Origin: Heterohyrax brucei
Lineage: Eukaryota > Chordata > Mammalia > Hyracoidea > Procaviidae
NCBI GenBank assembly: GCA_028571685.1
Contig: CM053142.1
Coordinates: 128,332,796-128,396,795, forward strand
Length of the DNA stretch: 64,000 nucleotides
Reading direction: 5' to 3'
In this document: in pieces, positions 22,427 to 33,579 of the stretch
Layout: every line of letters begins with the position of its first letter
Position numbering within the stretch: the stretch's first letter is position 1
The notes under the pieces: model-generated
Database searches by the model: none
What the model was told of the DNA's origin: nothing
The model's input: the letters and a program-made list of their open reading frames with translations, nothing else
Translations under genes and position numbers: made by a program

Positions 22427-23655
22427 GTTGTTATTGTTGGGTGCTGTAGAGTTGGTTCCGACTCACAGCAACTCTGTGCACAAGAGAATGAAACACTGCC
22501 TGGCCTGGTGCCACAGCCACAGTCCTTTTTATGCTTAAGCCCATTTTTATGGCCACTGTGTCAATCCATCTTGTCAAGGGTCTTCCTCTTCTTCGCTGAC
22601 CCTCTGCTCTACCAAGCATGATGTCCTTCTCCCGGAACTGATCCCTCCTGACAACATGTCCGAAGTATGTAAGATGCAGTCTTGCCATCTTGGCTTCCGA
22701 GGAGCACTCTGGTTGCGCTTCCTCCAGAACAGATCTGTTTGTTCTTTTGGTGGTCCATGGTACACTGGACATTCTCCTCCAACACCATAATTCACAGGCA
22801 TCAGCTCTTCTTCTGTCTCCTTTGTTTATGGTCTAGCTTTCGCATGCATATGATATGATTGAGAATATCATGGCTTTGGTCAGGCACACTTTAGTCTTCA
22901 AGGTAACATCCTTACTTCTAAATACTTTAAAGAGGTCCTTTGCAGCGGATTTTCCCAGTACAATGCATCTTTTGATTCTTGACTGCTGCTTCCATGAGCA
23001 TTGATTGTGGACCCAACTAAAATGAAATTCTTCACAACCTCAATCTTTTCTCCATTTATGACAATGTTGCTTACTGGTTCAGTAAGCAACATCTCCTGAT
23101 GTTGAGGTGCAAACCATACTGAAGGCTTGATCTTCATCAGTAAGTGTCTCAAATCTTCATTTCCAGCAAGTAAGGTGGTGTCATCTGCGTAACACAGATT
23201 GTTAATGAGTCATTCTCCAATCCTGATTCCTTGTTCTTCTTCATATAATCCAGCTTCTTGGATTGTTTGCTCAGCATACAGATTAGAAAGAAATGGCAAA
23301 GGATACAACCCTGACACACACCTTTCCTGATTTTACACGGTGCAGTGTCCCTTTGTTCTGTTCACATGACTGCCTCTTGATCCATATACAGATTCTTTAA
23401 GAGCACAACTAGGTGTTCTGGAATTCCCATTCTGTGTACTGTTAGCCATAATTTAGTATAATCCACACAGTCAAATGCATTTGCATCGTCAATGAAACAC
23501 AAGTAAACATCTTTATGGTATTCTTTGCTTTCAGCCAAGATTCTTCTGACATCAGCAATGATATCCCTGGTTCCATGTGCTCTTCTGAATCCAGCTTGAA
23601 TTTCTGGCAGTCCCTTGTCAATATGCTGTTGCAGTCGCTTTTGAATGATCGTGAA
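22427..23655 (-). mobile_element. RTE LINE, 5'-truncated, with perfect target-site duplication
   Basis: The tail (GTTGTTATTGTTGGGTGCTG) is at the left. The C-terminal TYFGHVVRRDQ...EKDIMLGRAEGQRRRGRP motif, the YADD box (23180-23191) and upstream RT sequence near 23470-23500 (AFDCVDYTKLW) follow on the minus strand. The 11-bp direct repeat TTTATGAGGTT flanks it at 22416-22426 and 23656-23666. Frames are broken by a few indels, so it is dead but fairly young. Confidence 0.95.
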
Positions 23656-23689
23656 TTTATGAGGTTATTTTGGTGAAAAACTAAGAATT

Positions 23690-24540
23690 TAATTACTGTG
23701 TAATTTACACCAAAAATGTCCTCACCCAGTTCCTGATCTTTACCCTATCCCTGAACCCCAACTGTCATGGAAAGAATGGCTTTTATATGGCTTTTCTTAC
23801 TATGGCCCTGTGGCTTCTACAAAATGATTGAGTGAGACTATGCAAATCAGATGCCTGTGGCTTAACAAAAAGATAGGACAGTTTGGTAATAATGTGGGGG
23901 GGTGGAACTATGCAAACAAGGGGACTGGCCAGTTTTGCCATCCTGCTACCTTAAAAGAGAGCCAAACAATCCCACAGAGGAGGAGATCTCACTACCACCA
24001 AGAAGAAAAAACAGGAGCAAAGCACTTCCTTTGGACTTAGGGTCTCTTCATTGAGACCATTCTAGACCCAGGAGACTAAAAGAGAGATCTCTAACACCAG
24101 AGACAGGGTGAGACAGTGAGAAGCAGTGACAAAAACAGCAGTAGCAGAACCGGATCAGTATGAGATGGGGGTTACAGTGGAGGAACCAACCCCTGGAGTC
24201 AAAGAGCTGAGTGCCTTCGGACAGGAGGCTTACTGGGAGAATGGAGCATACCCAAGCACTTATTTATGGAGCTAAAGAGCTTTGTAATACTTGATGGAAC
24301 AGGGCAAAACCCAGACTCAGAGGTCTAGGGGACCAGGAGCTGAGAGAGAGGACTTCCTATAGACATAGCTGAGAAGCAGTCCTGACCAAAGAGCCATATC
24401 CTGAGTCATTCCTGATCCTGTACTGTAACCTGTTCGTTCCCTAATAAACCCCACAAATGTAAATATGATTTGTGAGTTTTGTGTGGCCATTGCGATAAAT
24501 TATTGAATACAACCGAGAAATAGGGAATGCTGTGGGAGGG
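23690..24540 (+). mobile_element. LTR-like element, MaLR-type (diverged)
   Basis: ACCAAGAAGAAAAAACAGGA, AGCACTTCCTTTGGAC and the polyadenylation-like CCCTAATAAACCCCACAAAT resemble the second half of the LTR family at 24719. Ends are uncertain. Confidence 0.45.
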
Positions 24541-24718
24541 ATGGCTGGTGTCAGAATTAGTAAAAAGTTTAAAAAGAAGAGGTTTGTCATAGTAATCAGC
24601 CTTGGGCTGTTGATCTTGAGTCTCTTCTCCTCTTATGGAGTTAGATGAGCAGGCTTGACACCCCTGTGACTCTCTGGCATAAAGCTTAGGAAAGGGAAGA
24701 GCCTGAAAGATGATATAG

Positions 24719-25213
24719 TGCCTTAGTTATCTATAGCTGCTGTAACAGAAATACCACAAGTGGATGGCTTACACAGTCTAGGAGCCTAGAAGGTCAAGTT
24801 CAGGATGCTACTCCAGGAGAAGCTGTTCTGTTTCTGTTGGCTGTAGAGGAAGGTTGTTCTTATCAACATTCCCTGGTCTAGGAGCTTCTCATCGCAAGGA
24901 CCCCAAGTCCAAAGGATACACTCCAGTGCTTCTTTCTTGATGAAGGGAGGTGCTTTCTTTTCTGGTCATTTTTCTCTCTTATATCTCAGAGGAAGTTGAC
25001 TCAGAATATAACCTTATCCTGTAGATGGAGTCCTGCTTCATTAATAAAGCTTCGTCTAATCCTGCTTAATTAACACCATGAGAGTTAGGATTTACCACAC
25101 ATAGGATAATTATATCACATAACAAAATGCAGGCTAAATCACACAACTCTGGGACTCATGGTCTAGCCAAGTGGGCACACATTTTGCAGGGGAACACAAC
25201 TCAATCCATAACA
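24719..25213 (-). mobile_element. MaLR-like solo LTR, 495 bp
   Basis: On the minus strand it reads TGTTATGGATTGAGTTGTGT at the start and ATAGATAACTAAGGCA at the end, the TG...CA ends of an LTR. The internal phrases (CATCAAGAAAGAAGCACTGG, TCCTTTGGACTTGGGGTCC) recur in the copies at 29036, 30502, 45761 and 46263. Its 5-bp flanks do not match. Confidence 0.8.
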
Positions 25214-27060
25214 GATACGTTAGTATTCCTTGTTTTGAAATTTATTTCCCAAAACAAAAATATTCTAGGTCTCACAAACCTGGTTGCCCTTTGAACATTT
25301 ATCCATAGGAATGTTGGGTAAGAAAACTACTACTAAGACAGTTATCTCATATATACTAAGAGCTGCCATCTGCTTCACCACCTTTCTGTCATACCTGCTT
25401 CTAAATTTCTGGAGCTTTGGTGTTTGCACTTGACTAGGACTTGGCCACTGACAAAGCTGTGTATCTGTCTTGTCCACTGAGCCTTAAGAGTTTCCTAGGC
25501 ATCTCTATTTGATAATCAGTGATGCTTGGTGCACTCCTTTTGCCAGCTAGGATGGTAAAACTTGCTTCTTCTAGTATTCATACTTTTGGCACGGGATGCG
25601 AGAGATGATGAGGTGGGGTTGGTGAAGATCCCACAGCAAAACACTATGTCATGAAGTATTTTAGTGCTGTTGTAACAGAAGTGCTAGGACAGAGATGTGA
25701 AGGGCCATTCTAACCACACTTGGAACATTGTGGATTGATAACCAACTTGTTTTACAACCCATATTGGAGGACAAGTTGCTTAAGTTATCCCTAAAGTTGG
25801 TTTTCAGAAAAGCCATTTTAAACCAATTTCAGAGGCATGCACAGATGAAATAGAGGTGATTGTGACATGTCCTTCCAATGGGGGTACCAGAGCACTACAA
25901 TCAGGACTGAGGAACCAAGCCTAGGATACAAGAAACTGCACAGGCACAACAGCCCATAATAAGTCCTGCCATGATTCCCAGAAGACTTCACTGTGGAAAC
26001 AATCTTAAAGGCTGTTTGCCTGTGCGTCTAATTTCCCTAGACTCACAGCTTCCTAGAAATTGCAATCTCCAAAATGAATAAAACGTGAGAACTCTCCTTC
26101 CGAAAATCCTTAACAAGCCCTTACAAAACCTTTGTTCAGCAAGGTGTGGGTTAGCATTACTTAGGCCCTCCTCATGTCCACTTGTAAGCTTCTTAAACAA
26201 AGCTTTGCTCGTGGAAAGATTCTCTGTGCCTTACCTGTTCATTCTTGATCAGTGAAGGGTAAGACCCTCAGTGGGTCCACGGTGTCTTAGAAGCCTCCCA
26301 GCAAGTTTCGATGAGACAGCAGGAAGAGTGTAGGAACCATTTCTGTCCCGACCTCAGTCCCCAGGAAATCTCGAGAGGACGGTCATGGACCCTACTGGAC
26401 AAAAGAGCAGCTGTGATACTGTATTTCTTTTGAGTTCTCTCCTCCCCCATTCCTTGTGTCCGGAACTTAGTTTCATTTTCTTCCTGAGAAAACTTTCTTA
26501 CCCTTCTTTTCTGTCTTCTTTTGAGAAACTGCTACCTTCTGTGTACCGAGGGCTTAATAGACTTCTGGGTGACTACTGAAAAGTCTTCAGCAGACCCCAG
26601 AAAGTAGAAGATTCTTGGTTTGAAATGCCATTTGCCCAAGTCAGGCCACCTGGGAGTCCCTGCCAGACAGGTGTCTCATTCTGATGAGGCCAGAGTCACT
26701 GAAGAAGGGTCTAGGAGGGTCCCTAGTTCACAAGGTCTTAGGGACCCTAGAGACCAATTTAACCTTGGACTTGTTTTTTTCTCTATTGTTGTCTTATTTG
26801 CTATCTCTGTATTTGCAAAGAAATATTTTTCTGAATCAGGGTGAGGGGAGTCTTGGCTGAGCTAATTGAAATGAATAAGAAAGCAGAATTTCAAATAGAT
26901 ATAGAAATAAATTGTCAATGGGCTGAAAAGACAAACACCCCTTAGTTAAATGTCCCAGAGAAGAAAAAGGATAGTTTTGTCTTAAAGTAACCACTTCAGA
27001 AGAGTAAAAGGGAAAGAAATTATAATTTCCACTTCAAAATTTCTACATCAACTTACACAT
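25214..27060. other. Intergenic, about 1.8 kb, nothing recognised
   Basis: The small open frames (25265-25477, 25988-26200, 26385-26579) have no conserved motif, splice context or start context that would support a gene. Confidence 0.5.
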
Positions 27061-27063
27061 ATG

Positions 27064-27576
27064 AAGACTGCCAGTTAAGTTCCCTAACTCATCCTAGAAA
27101 AAGTGCTACATACCTCATTGCTGAATATCACTATGATCACCGTCAAAGTATTCCCCTTGGGTAGCTATGCATTGATGTCAGTGCCTAATCCACCCCTCAA
27201 AGCAATTTTGGAACTCTCTTTCTAGAATGGCCATCAGAGCTGTCATTATATTACCCGTGATGTCCTGAATGTCATCAAAATATCTTCCTTTCAATGCTTT
27301 ATCTTTGGATAAAGACAAAAGTCAGTGGAAGGGGTTCCAATACAATTATTTGTTTACAGGCTAAAAACTGTCTCACAGACAACTATCCCAATAAGTCCAT
27401 GAACTTGCCACCTTGCCACCATGCTCAATGGCCATTACAGAAAGAGTTCCGAAATTGCTTTTAAGTGTGGAACAAGTGCTGGCATTGGTATATAGCTTCC
27501 TATAACCACAGTGATATCAGCAATGGGGTATGCAGCACTTAGAACAATTAAGTTAACAGAAATAACTGTCAGACCT
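27064..27576. mobile_element. Mariner-type DNA transposon, internally deleted (second copy)
   Basis: Left end GAAGACTGCCAGTTAAG and right end AATAACTGTCAGACC are inverted. The inner blocks CCTCATTGCTGAATATCACT (left) and GTGATATCAGCAATGGGG (right) also pair. It is about 510 bp, like the copy at 14964, but the retained middle is different (TTGTTTACAGGCTAAAAACT, seen near 27348). No transposase frame remains. Confidence 0.78.
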
Positions 27577-29035
27577 GCAGGTGTCTTCCTTGAGTAAAAA
27601 GAATGAAGGCAGGGCAAGATAAAGCCTCCCTATTCCCCAGCCTACACTGTCATATAGCTCCAAGGAAGCTTTTCTAAGACAAAAGATAAGAAGAATTGTT
27701 ACTGTGTTCATCAGAAATTGAGTGAGTCCCAACTGTAAAAGATCTGTAAACAGATTCTTTCTATTGTAGGACAACTTTAATACGTGCTGGAAACAACCAG
27801 GGGAAAAAAGAAAAGTTGCAACCCTAGCAAGAGACTTTGTTGAACAGAGACTTCATGATTTCTAAAGCTAGTTGCTACAAGCTTTAAGGGTTAAAATTAG
27901 ATTGAGGAATATGAGACATGGTAAAAATTTAACAAAAAATTAATGTTTAAACAAACTATTTCAGTTACATGCTCAAAGTATTTTCTAAGACGTTTTAGGT
28001 AACTTACTGACGTTAAATTAAGTTAAATAGATATTTGTCATAATTTAAGGTTATATACTTTTGCTTTTCATACCACAAGAGAAAATGTGTGTTTGTGTGT
28101 GTTTTAATGAGTGAGTTCATTTTTGCTGTTTAAAGGGATGCACTATAAGAAGTTTATTGCCAGTTTTGTCTGACAAAAGTTGGTTTAATTTATGAAGTTT
28201 TGAAGAACTTTAATGTTAGCTAGAATATAAAACAAAGATTTAGACTTTTCACTGTTTAAATAGCAAAATTCTCTTTGATTTCTGAGTTAAAGTGTTAATT
28301 TATTCTTTGTGTAATATGCCTCAAAGGCATTGCAATAAGATCCCTGAGTAAAAAATCAAGCCACACAGCTTGAGAAAGAAGAAGAAAAAGCTAAAGTTTT
28401 TACTGTAAGATCTTTAGTTAAATAAGTTTAGTATCGTTTCTTGATAACCTATAGTAAACTCCTGAAAACTCTGAAACCTCAGGGAAAGCCACAAGTACCT
28501 TTTTATAAAGGGAAAGTGCTTAAAAGTTTTATTTAATAAATTATGTGGCATGAATTGGGCTGTAAAGAAAAGGAGTTGAGGATGACTCAAAGGTTTTTTG
28601 GCTAAAGCAGCTGGAAGGATGAAACTGCCATTAACTTAGATTGGGAAATATGGGGAGGAGAGCAAGTTCTGAAGGGATGATTGAGAATTCAATTTTGGAC
28701 AATAGTCTGGAGTTCAGGAAAGAGGTCTGGGCTAGCCATATAAACTTGTCAGTCATTGACACACAGATGGTATTTGAAGGCTCAAAACTGGTTGATATCA
28801 CCAAGAGTAAGTTTAGGTAGAAGAATCATGTATTGAGCCCTCAAATACCTCAACATTACAAGATCAGGGAAAAGTGGAAGAATGAGCTGAGGATACTGAG
28901 GTAAGAGAAAATCTGGAGAATGACTCTGGAAGTCAAGTGAAAAAAAAAAGGTCCAAGGAGGTGAGGAGATCAACTGTGTAATAAACTGATAACTGAGGTG
29001 AGAACTGAGAAATAGCTAGTGTTTAGTAATGGTGT
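27577..29035. other. Intergenic, about 1.45 kb, nothing recognised
   Basis: AT-rich sequence. No LTR, SINE or exon signal was seen on either strand. Confidence 0.5.
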
Positions 29036-29479
29036 TGTTTTAGTCAGCCAGTGCTGCTCTAACAGAAATTATTCTTATACAGTCTGGTAGGCTACAAGTC
29101 TGTAGCTAGGGAACGACTTTCCCATTTGTTGGCTCTGGGGGAAATCCTTGTGTTGCATCAGTCTTTGTTCAGGGAGTATCTCGGTGCAGGAACCTCACGT
29201 CTGTAGAGTGTGCTCTTCTCTCAATGCTGCTTTCTTGGTAGTGTGAGGTTCCCAAATCCCCCTGCCCGATTTTTCCCTTTATGGCTCAAGAGAACACCCC
29301 AAGGCACAAGACAAACCTACACATTGACTCTTGCTCTACCCACACAACTGCTGCCCATCCACTCTCATTAACATCATAGAGACAGGAATTTCAGCATGGA
29401 GGAACATCACACAATACTAGGAATTATAGCACAGCCAAATTTTTATAGTCTTTTTAGGGAACACATTCAGTCCATGGCA
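29036..29479 (-). repeat. 3' LTR of the MaLR-like element
   Basis: 444 bp. On the minus strand it starts TGCCATGGACTGAATGTGTT and ends GCACTGGCTGACTAAAACA. Confidence 0.85.
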
Positions 29480-30673
29480 TCCCACTCTTTGGTCTCTAAA
29501 AAAATCACATCTTTGCAACATGTAAAATATATTCTCCCCATCACAGCAAAAGCCTTTAAGTCCAAGTACACAGTCCAGAAGTTTCTCTTTAACTGTGAAA
29601 TCTAGAACACGAGTTATCTGCTTCTAACATGCAATGGCAGGCACAAGCTAGACATTTCCATTACAAATGGAAGACATTGCAGGCAACGACGGCATTTAAC
29701 AGGAAACAAGCAAGTCAGCAGAACACATTGCATTAGCCCTCAAAGCTTTGAAAATAATCTTCAGTTCTCCGAGACATTTTACATAATAGCTTTGCTGTCA
29801 AGGCTCTACGTATTGGCCACACTGTCTGGATTCTGAGTGGAGACTTGTGGCCCTGTGCTACAACTCTGCCTTCTAGGCCCACTTGGACAGCAACTCTGGC
29901 CCATCGGCTTTAGGTGTACCCTAAGCCCAACTGAGAGGCAATTCCACCCTTAAAAACACAGGAAGCCATGGCTCCACCCTTTCAAACCTGTTAGGTCGTG
30001 GCCACACTTTTTGAGACTGAGGCGGATCAGCTTCTTATGCTCTTTTTCTCTTTAGCTTCTGCTTGCCATGAGTTCATGGCCTGGGCCTCAGGCCCGCATC
30101 TGCCCTGCCAGGGAAAGTGTTTCAAAGCTCTGTAGCTCCACTGATTTAAATGCCCAGAGGCACCCCACTCTGCTGGGAAACCTCCTGCACACAGGCATTC
30201 AGCTCTCTCACTCCATGGATCAGCAAGGCTAGCTCCACCAATTCAAGTACCCTGAGGCACCTCGATCCACCAGGAAGCCTCTGTGAACAGGCACTTAGCT
30301 CTCTAGCACCATAGGTTGGCTCTAGCCTTGTCTCATGCTGGTTTGGTTCTGCTGCTGTTATTCCTCACCATATGCACCTTCTTCAGTGTTAACTATTCCC
30401 CTCAATTCCTTCTGAATCTTCTATCCATTCATAGTTTCAAAATGGCTTCCACATTTTAGATCTTTCTTAGAGCAATACCCTATTCTCTTGGTACCAAATA
30501 CTGTTTTAGTCAGCCACTGCTGCCCTAACAGAAATACCACAGAGTGGATGGATTTAACAAAGCAAAGTTTGTTTTCACGCAGTCTAGTAAGCTACAAGTC
30601 CAAATTCAGGATGTCTGCTCCATGAGAAGGCTTTACCCCTTGTTGGCTCCGGAGGAAAGTCTTTGTGTTGCAC

Positions 30674-30822
30674 TGTAGCAGGAAAAAAGATAAGTTCGGC
30701 CTGTGGAGCAAAAAGCACCTCACACACTGCTTTGTAGAGGAAGAGGCATTTATTAGCTGGCAGTGCAGCAGATAGACTCAAGTCTGAAAATAGCCATTCA
30801 CCCCATTCTGTTATCAGACATA

Positions 30823-30868
<46 letters not shown>

Positions 30869-31539
30869 TCCCCAAGAAAACAAAGAATTTCTATACATCC
30901 TCCAAATTGGCAACTACAGGTATACAGATTTCCATATTGCATTCTCATTGGTACAGTATATTATAAGAGGCACTAGATAAGCAGTTAACATTAAGTTACA
31001 TGAGAAGCTACCCTTTCTTTAGAAACTAGGCTTGTCTCTAAGACCTCTATGTGGGGAGGAGGTGGTGTCCTTGGGCTGGCACCGGAAAGAGGCATCTGGG
31101 CTTTTACCTTTTCCTTAGAAAACTTCTACAGGGAGAGGAGGCGAGCTGGTAACTCTGAAACCCCAACTCCAATTTAGGCATCATGCAGCTCATTTTTATT
31201 TAGTGAACAGAACAAGTATTCCTGTAGTAAAGCAGGCATTGATTCAAATAGGATTTGGGAAGTTCCTCACAAAGCAAACTGGTGCCTTCTTATCTAAACA
31301 GCATAACAAAGGCTGCTTCCTCAGGTGAGCTCTCCTTTCAAGCAAGAAAGCACGTAGGCCTGGGCGCAGGTATAAGTCTCACATTCAAGGGCCAGATCCA
31401 TCATTTGTGAGGGTCTGATGTCATGCATTTAGCCATTTGTAGCTGTTTACGTTCACTCATTCACAGGCTCACGAGTCCCACACCTAGGCCTTCTGGAGTG
31501 TAAGTGGTATCTTCTTAAAAGCTTTTTCTCCCTCTCTCA
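30674..31539 (-). mobile_element. Endogenous retrovirus solo LTR, 866 bp, nested
   Basis: The insert starts TGTAGCAGG and ends CTCTCTCA on the plus strand, giving TG...CA ends. It is flanked by GCAC (30670-30673) and GCAT (31540-31543), a 4-bp target duplication with one change. On the minus strand a polyadenylation signal AATAAA lies at 30754-30749, about 75 nt before the LTR end, which sets the orientation and marks R/U5. A (TA)n run lies inside. A 4-bp duplication is typical of gammaretrovirus-like ERVs, but the class is inferred. No viral gene is present. Confidence 0.8.
30821..30866. repeat. (TA)n microsatellite
   Basis: About 22 TA units inside the solo LTR; probably highly variable. 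Confidence 0.95.
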
Positions 31540-31947
31540 GCATCAGTCTTGGTTCAGGGAGCATCTTGACACAGGAACCTCAGGTCTGATGGATGTGCTT
31601 TTCTCCCAGTGCTGCTTTCTTGATGGTGTGAGGTTCCCAAATCTGTCTGCCAGATTTTTCCCTTTATAGCTCAAGAGACCACCTTAGGGCACAAAATAAA
31701 CTTACACATTGAATCTTGCTCTACCAATGCAACTGCTGCCCATCCACCCTCATTAACATAGAGGCATGAGTTGCAACAAGGAGGAACACCACACAAAACC
31801 AGGAATTATGGCACAGCCAAATTGTTAGAGATTTTTTAGCGAACACATTCAATCCATAACAGATGTGGAGGTCACAGGTGATTTTGAAACCTGCAGTCAG
31901 TTGAGTTGTCGAGGAGGGGGAGTCTAATTAGAGTGGGTTTAGAAGAA

Positions 31948-32105
31948 GGTATATCCATTGAGATTGAGTCAATTCTGACTCATAGTGACTATCGAGGACA
32001 GAGTAGGACTGCCCCCAAAGAATCTCCAAGGAGCACTTTAGAACTGCTGACCTTTTATAGGTTCGCAGCCATAAGCACTTAACCACTAAGCCACCAGGGT
32101 TTCCT
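31948..32105 (-). mobile_element. AfroSINE, short form
   Basis: TTGAGTCAATTCTGACTCAT to CACTAAGCCACCAGGGTTTC. Confidence 0.88.
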
Positions 32106-32117
32106 AAGAGAGAAGAT

Positions 32118-32286
32118 AAAACCAAAACCCAACCAAACCCACTGTAATCGAGTCGATTCCAACTCACAGCTATGCTGTAGGACAGAGAAGACCTGCTCCA
32201 TAGAATTTTCAATGACTGTCTGGTGGATCTGAACTGCTAACCTTTTGGTTAGCAGACATAGCACTTAACCACTATACCACCTAGGA
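32118..32286 (-). mobile_element. AfroSINE, short form
   Basis: Tail AAACCAAAACCCAACCAAAC; head near CACTATACCACCTAGGAG. It lies 13 bp from the previous copy in the same orientation. Confidence 0.92.
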
Positions 32287-32289
32287 GGA

Positions 32290-33050
32290 GAAAAATTGGA
32301 GATAGTGACAGTATTTAACTGTTAGCTGTAAAAGAGACAAAAGAAATGGAGTAAGAACAGAAAGTGGTATTAAAAGAAAGGCTTTATCTTTATTTGTTTT
32401 AAGGTGAAAGAATAATAGCATTATTTGTCAGCTATTAAATTTGATCCAGTGAAGAGTGAAAAATAGGTGGTGCAGCAGACAGCAGAGAATTACTGTCCTT
32501 GATGTCCTTGAGTAGCGAGCAGACAAGGGGTAGGATCTAGTATATCAGTGAAGAGACTGGATTTAGATTGGAGCCTATAGAATAAATTTATGGAAAAGGG
32601 GGGAAGAGTGTATGGGGATGCAGATACCAGTAAGTAGGTCTATGTGTAGTGAGATCCTGTGGAAGACTGTAATGTGTTAGGATTTTCAGTGAATATTATT
32701 AAGGTTATCAGCTGAGCAGGAGAATGAGGAGCAGCTAATGGGAGTTGATGAGAAAAGAGAGCATAAAACTGCTGCTAAGGCTGCCTGAAGAGCAAAGGGA
32801 CTAAAGACATATAACATGATTGCTCGGCAGTGTAAAGGACCCACTTGAGAGTCATGACCTGATTTATTTTTCCTGAATATGAAACAAAAAACATTTATTG
32901 TAAAATATTTGGGCTGTATGTAAAAAGAAAATTAAAATTATCTGTAATTTGAATTTCAGAGGTCATTTCTAACACTATTATTATTATTTTCCAGTGGCTT
33001 TTTTTTTTTTTTAATGTGCAATGGCTACACACATAAATATGGCTATCTAC
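32290..33050. other. Intergenic, about 0.75 kb, nothing recognised
   Basis: Purine-rich unique-looking sequence and one T-run at 33000-33013. Confidence 0.5.
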
Positions 33051-33054
33051 ATAA

Positions 33055-33225
33055 ATGGAAACTCTGGTGGTGTAGTGGCTAAGTGCTATGTCTGCTAACC
33101 CAAAGGTCAGCAGTTCAGATCTGCCAGCTGCTTCTTAGAAACTCTATAGAGCAGTTCCACTCTGCCCCACAGGGTCACTATCAGTCGCAATTGACTCAGT
33201 GGCACTGGTTTTGTTTTTTTCTTCC
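33055..33225 (+). mobile_element. AfroSINE, short form
   Basis: Head GGTGGTGTAGTGGCTAAGTG, tail CAGTGGCACTGGTTTTGTTT. Confidence 0.92.
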
Positions 33226-33261
33226 CCCAATCTGTATAAATATAAAACTCTATATAGATAT

Positions 33262-33418
33262 AAAACCTGTTACCACACCGTTGATTCTGAATTATAGCGG
33301 CCCTTGAGGACAGGCTAGAACTGCCCCACAGAGTTTCCAGGGAGCACCTTGTGGATTTGTACTGCTAGCCTTTCGGTTAGCAACTGTAGCTCTTAACCAC
33401 TGCACCAGCAGAGAGAGC
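33262..33418 (-). mobile_element. AfroSINE, short form
   Basis: CCGTTGATTCTGAATTATAG to TTAACCACTGCACCAGCAGA. A short CT run follows at about 33418-33432. Confidence 0.88.
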
Positions 33419-33447
33419 TTCTCTCTCTCTCTCCACATATACATTTA

Positions 33448-33565
33448 AAAAAAAAAACAAAAAACCAAACCCATTGCTGTTGAGTCAGTTTTGACTTATA
33501 AGGACTCTACACACAGAGTAGAACTGGCCCATAAGGTTCCCAAAGCAGAGGGCCACGTCTTTCTC
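33448..33565 (-). mobile_element. AfroSINE, 3' part
   Basis: AAACCAAACCCATTGCTGTT to CCACGTCTTTCTCCTGAG; the head half is absent. Abuts the L1 at right. Confidence 0.88.
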
Positions 33566-33579
33566 CTGAGAAGTGACAG

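Larger units (their letters stand above)
29036..31861 (-). mobile_element. Complete MaLR-like element: LTR, internal, LTR
   Basis: Two related LTRs in the same orientation, at 29036-29479 and 30502-31861 (the second with an insertion), flank a 1.02-kb internal region. Both LTRs have TG...CA ends. The flanks GGTGT (29031-29035) and GATGT (31862-31866) form a 5-bp target duplication with one change. A purine-rich tract (AAAGAGTGGGA on the minus strand) sits just before the 3' LTR, and TTTGGTACCAAGAG lies just after the 5' LTR where a primer site is expected. The internal region has no gag or pol frame, as in non-autonomous MaLRs. Confidence 0.85.
30502..31861 (-). repeat. 5' LTR of the MaLR-like element, interrupted
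   Basis: The LTR halves lie at 30502-30673 and 31540-31861. Aligned with the 3' LTR they join precisely at the GTTGCATCAG motif, which is where the solo LTR entered. Confidence 0.85.

Noticed and set aside
22431-22772. 113-residue minus-strand frame as a protein gene
   Set aside because: It is the C-terminus of the RTE LINE protein inside a dated insertion with target-site duplication.
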